From: Opitutaceae bacterium
GTDB taxonomy: Bacteria; Verrucomicrobiota; Verrucomicrobiia; Opitutales; Opitutaceae
Direction: 5' to 3'
Length of the DNA: 35,683 bases
Assembly: GCA_014879845.1 (NCBI GenBank)
Contig: JACSRI010000181.1
Coordinates: forward strand, 1-35,683
In this document: positions 33,790-35,683 of the stretch, in pieces
Layout of the letters: each line of letters begins with the position of its first letter
Numbering within the stretch: position 1 is the first letter of the stretch
Program-made: the position numbers and the translations under genes
The notes under the pieces: model-generated
Database searches by the model: none
Told to the model about the DNA's origin: nothing
What the model saw: only the letters and a program-made list of their open reading frames with translations

Positions 33790-35046
33790 ATGAGCAACGA
33801 AATCCTTTCCGTTCTTGAGTACATGGAGAAGGAGAAGGGGATCAGTCGCGATGACATGATCTCCACGATCGTCACGGCCATCAAGAACGCCGCGGTGAAA
33901 GGCCCCAACGCCGGCCAGGAGCTCAAGATCGAGATCAACCCGAAGAACGGTGCCCTCAAGGCGTGGCAACTCTACAAGGTCGTCGACTCGGTCAGCGATC
34001 CGAAGAAAGAGATCCATCTTGAAAAGGCCGGGGCCCTCAAGCCCGGCGCCGTCATGGGCGACATCGTCGAGCGCGAGATCGATCCCGCGCTTCTGGGGCG
34101 CATCGTGGCCCAGGTGGTCCTCCAAGCCATCCGGCAGCGCGTCCGCCAGTTCGAGAAGGATCGCATCTACGACGAGTACAAGGACACCGTCGGCGACATC
34201 GTCTCCGGCACGGTGCGGCGGCGCGAGCGCGGCGACCTGATCATCGACCTGGGCAAGGCCGAGGCCATGCTGCCTGCGCGCGAGCAGGTGCCCGGCGAGG
34301 AATACTCGCCCGGCGAGCGTATCCGTTGTCTCCTGCTGGCGATCGAGTCGTCGAGCCGCGGCCCGGAGCTGATCCTCAGCCGCTCGAGCCCGCGTTTCGT
34401 GCGCCGGCTCTTCGAGCTGGAGGTCACCGAGATCAATGACGGCACGGTCAAGATCGAGGCCTTCGCGCGCGAACCCGGCTATCGCACCAAGATCGCCGTG
34501 AGCAGCGTCGACAAGAAGGTCGATCCTGTCGGCGCGTGTGTCGGCGCCCGCGGCGCCCGCGTGAAGAGCATCGTGCGCGAGCTCGGCGGCGAGAAGATCG
34601 ACATCATGGAATTCCGCGCCGACCCGCGCGAGATGCTCATGGAGTGTCTCAAGCCGGTCCAGCCGCGCGCCATCCACCTCGACGATCGCAACCACCGCCT
34701 CGAGGTCGAAGTCAGCGAAGCCGATCTCGCCATCGTCATCGGCCGCCGCGGCCAGAACGCGCGCCTCACCTCCCGCCTGCTCGGCTGGAAGATCGATATC
34801 GTCAAGGAGCGCGCCGCCGTCGCCGACATCGACACGAAGAAGGCCGGCGCTGCCGCTTCGCTCACCCAGATCCCCGGCATCTCCGAGGAGACCGCCCGCC
34901 GCCTCGTGCCGCTGGGGCTCATCTCGGCCGACGCCTTCGCCGAGGCCAGTGTCTCCGACCTCACCGACGGCGGGTTTTCGCCCGAGGAGGCCCAGGAGGT
35001 CATGGACAAGGTCCAGGCTTTCCTCAGCACACACGGCCAGGGCTGA
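33790..35046 (+). CDS. nusA: Transcription termination/antitermination factor NusA
   Basis: A 418-residue protein with the NusA order of domains: N-terminal RNA-polymerase-binding domain (about 1-135), S1 (about 135-205, ending in [18 protein letters not shown]), two KH domains (about 210-350, with [22 protein letters not shown] and [22 protein letters not shown]), and a C-terminal helix-hairpin-helix-like repeat (about 355-415, [17 protein letters not shown]). It is shorter than the 495-residue E. coli protein, with one C-terminal repeat. NusA controls pausing, termination and antitermination. The start ATG 33790 lacks a Shine-Dalgarno sequence. infB follows at 64 bp, the usual nusA-infB order, but rimP is not found upstream, where a lipoprotein-like hydrolase gene lies instead. 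Confidence 0.97.
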   Translation: MSNEILSVLEYMEKEKGISRDDMISTIVTAIKNAAVKGPNAGQELKIEINPKNGALKAWQLYKVVDSVSDPKKEIHLEKAGALKPGAVMGDIVEREIDPALLGRIVAQVVLQAIRQRVRQFEKDRIYDEYKDTVGDIVSGTVRRRERGDLIIDLGKAEAMLPAREQVPGEEYSPGERIRCLLLAIESSSRGPELILSRSSPRFVRRLFELEVTEINDGTVKIEAFAREPGYRTKIAVSSVDKKVDPVGACVGARGARVKSIVRELGGEKIDIMEFRADPREMLMECLKPVQPRAIHLDDRNHRLEVEVSEADLAIVIGRRGQNARLTSRLLGWKIDIVKERAAVADIDTKKAGAAASLTQIPGISEETARRLVPLGLISADAFAEASVSDLTDGGFSPEEAQEVMDKVQAFLSTHGQG

Positions 35047-35110
35047 TCCGGCCGCTTCATCCGTTTCCCTCGTTCGCTTCAGCTCTCGTTCGACCCGACA
35101 GCACCACTAA

Positions 35111-35683
35111 ATGAGTATTCGCATTCACCAGCTCTCGAAGAAGATCGGCATGGACAACAAGGACCTGCTGACGTTGCTGCAGCAGCGCGGTTATCAGGTC
35201 ACCAGTCCATCGAGCACGATCGACAACATCTCCGCCGAGTCGCTGGTGCAGGAGTTTGGCAGCAAGTCTTCCGCCGAGGACACCCACGCCGAGACGCCGG
35301 CCGGAGAGACGCCGGCCGGAGAGACGCCCGCAGCTGGCACGGAGGTCGCTCCTGCGACCGACGAGTTCACCGAGGCGCATCCGGTTTCGCCGGCCATCCC
35401 GCCCGGGGTGTTTGTGAAGTCGAAGGAACAGATCGACCAGGAGCATCGCGAGAAGGAGGCGGCCAAGGTCGCCGCCCTCGCCGCCGCCGTGATCGCGCCG
35501 CCGCCGCCCGCGCCGCCGGCGTCGCGCAATGTCCCGTTGCCGCCGCCCGGCCGCCCCGCACCGGCCGTGCCGCCGCGTCCGGTCTCGCCCGTATCCACGA
35601 CGCCGCCACGCGGCATCTCCACGCCCGGTTCTGCGCCGGCCCCGTCGACCGCGACCCCCGTCCCGCTGCGCCCGCCCGCGGCG
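35111..35683 (+). CDS. infB: Translation initiation factor IF-2 (5' part; runs off the window)
   Basis: The frame from ATG 35111 is open for 191 codons to the window edge. The N-terminal IF-2 domain MSIRIHQLSKKIGMDNKDLLTLLQQRGY is the conserved first helix bundle, followed by an Ala/Pro-rich linker (about 70-190) typical of high-GC IF-2 proteins. The GTPase core lies outside the window. The linker contains two exact copies and one altered copy of a 15-base unit (GAGACGCCGGCCGGA, 35291-35320, then a variant), encoding ETPAG repeats. The leader lacks a Shine-Dalgarno sequence. IF-2 brings fMet-tRNA to the 30S subunit. Confidence 0.95.
   Translation, partial: MSIRIHQLSKKIGMDNKDLLTLLQQRGYQVTSPSSTIDNISAESLVQEFGSKSSAEDTHAETPAGETPAGETPAAGTEVAPATDEFTEAHPVSPAIPPGVFVKSKEQIDQEHREKEAAKVAALAAAVIAPPPPAPPASRNVPLPPPGRPAPAVPPRPVSPVSTTPPRGISTPGSAPAPSTATPVPLRPPAA

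Noticed and set aside
33715-35034. Long minus-strand frame antisense to nusA
   Set aside because: NusA on the plus strand shows all its domains; the reverse product is Asp/His/Leu-rich with no recognised family.

Overview
The window looks like chromosome of a high-GC, Gram-negative bacterium, most likely a member of Verrucomicrobiota close to Opitutaceae. This is an inference from very GC-rich coding sequence, LPS genes (kdsC and an lptC-like gene), a fused E1 alpha-beta 2-oxoacid dehydrogenase, a DUF2851 protein next to a NYN (YacP-like) protein, many leaders without a Shine-Dalgarno sequence, and several kinds of small repeats between genes. No tRNA, rRNA, CRISPR array, phage or insertion sequence was seen.

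Layout. 1-3165 (minus): fused E1 dehydrogenase, kdsC and the start of an LptC-like gene (kdsC and lptC overlap by ATGA). 3290-3676 (minus): small heat-shock protein. 3958-7644: GH20-type hexosaminidase (minus) divergent from an MFS sugar-acid transporter (plus), the latter closed by a clear terminator. 7719-9354 (minus): RmlD-like reductase and an unknown membrane protein. 9449-10201: SRAP protein. 10279-12778: MarR/metallo-hydrolase operon facing a cupin/SDR operon, with two matched palindromes in the shared intergenic region. 12791-13903: outer-membrane DUF481-type protein. 14017-17369 (minus): thrS (without a TGS domain) and cysS. 17572-19348 (minus): DUF2851 and NYN proteins.

19656-29061 (plus) is the most distinctive part. 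It holds a glycoside hydrolase fused to a family 2 glycosyltransferase with membrane segments, an MsbA/NdvA-like ABC exporter, two paralogous glycosyltransferase-like proteins, two paralogous hexapeptide acyltransferases, a stand-alone AsnC/Lrp ligand-binding domain and a methyltransferase. I infer a pathway that makes, trims or edits, decorates and exports a glycan. Two palindromic elements lie inside this cluster.

29156-31509 (minus): tsaD and a CtpA-type protease, divergent from a MidA-family methyltransferase and a lipoprotein-like alpha/beta hydrolase (31544-33636). 33790-35683 (plus): nusA and the 5' part of infB, driven by a good promoter whose leader carries an intrinsic terminator just before nusA.

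Two themes go beyond the genes. First, short heptamer tandem repeats, each with its own unit, sit directly upstream of the start codons of kdsC, thrS and cysS. Second, palindromic intergenic elements of at least three designs occur at 15915-15989, 25292-25370, 26290-26437 and 29127-29148.
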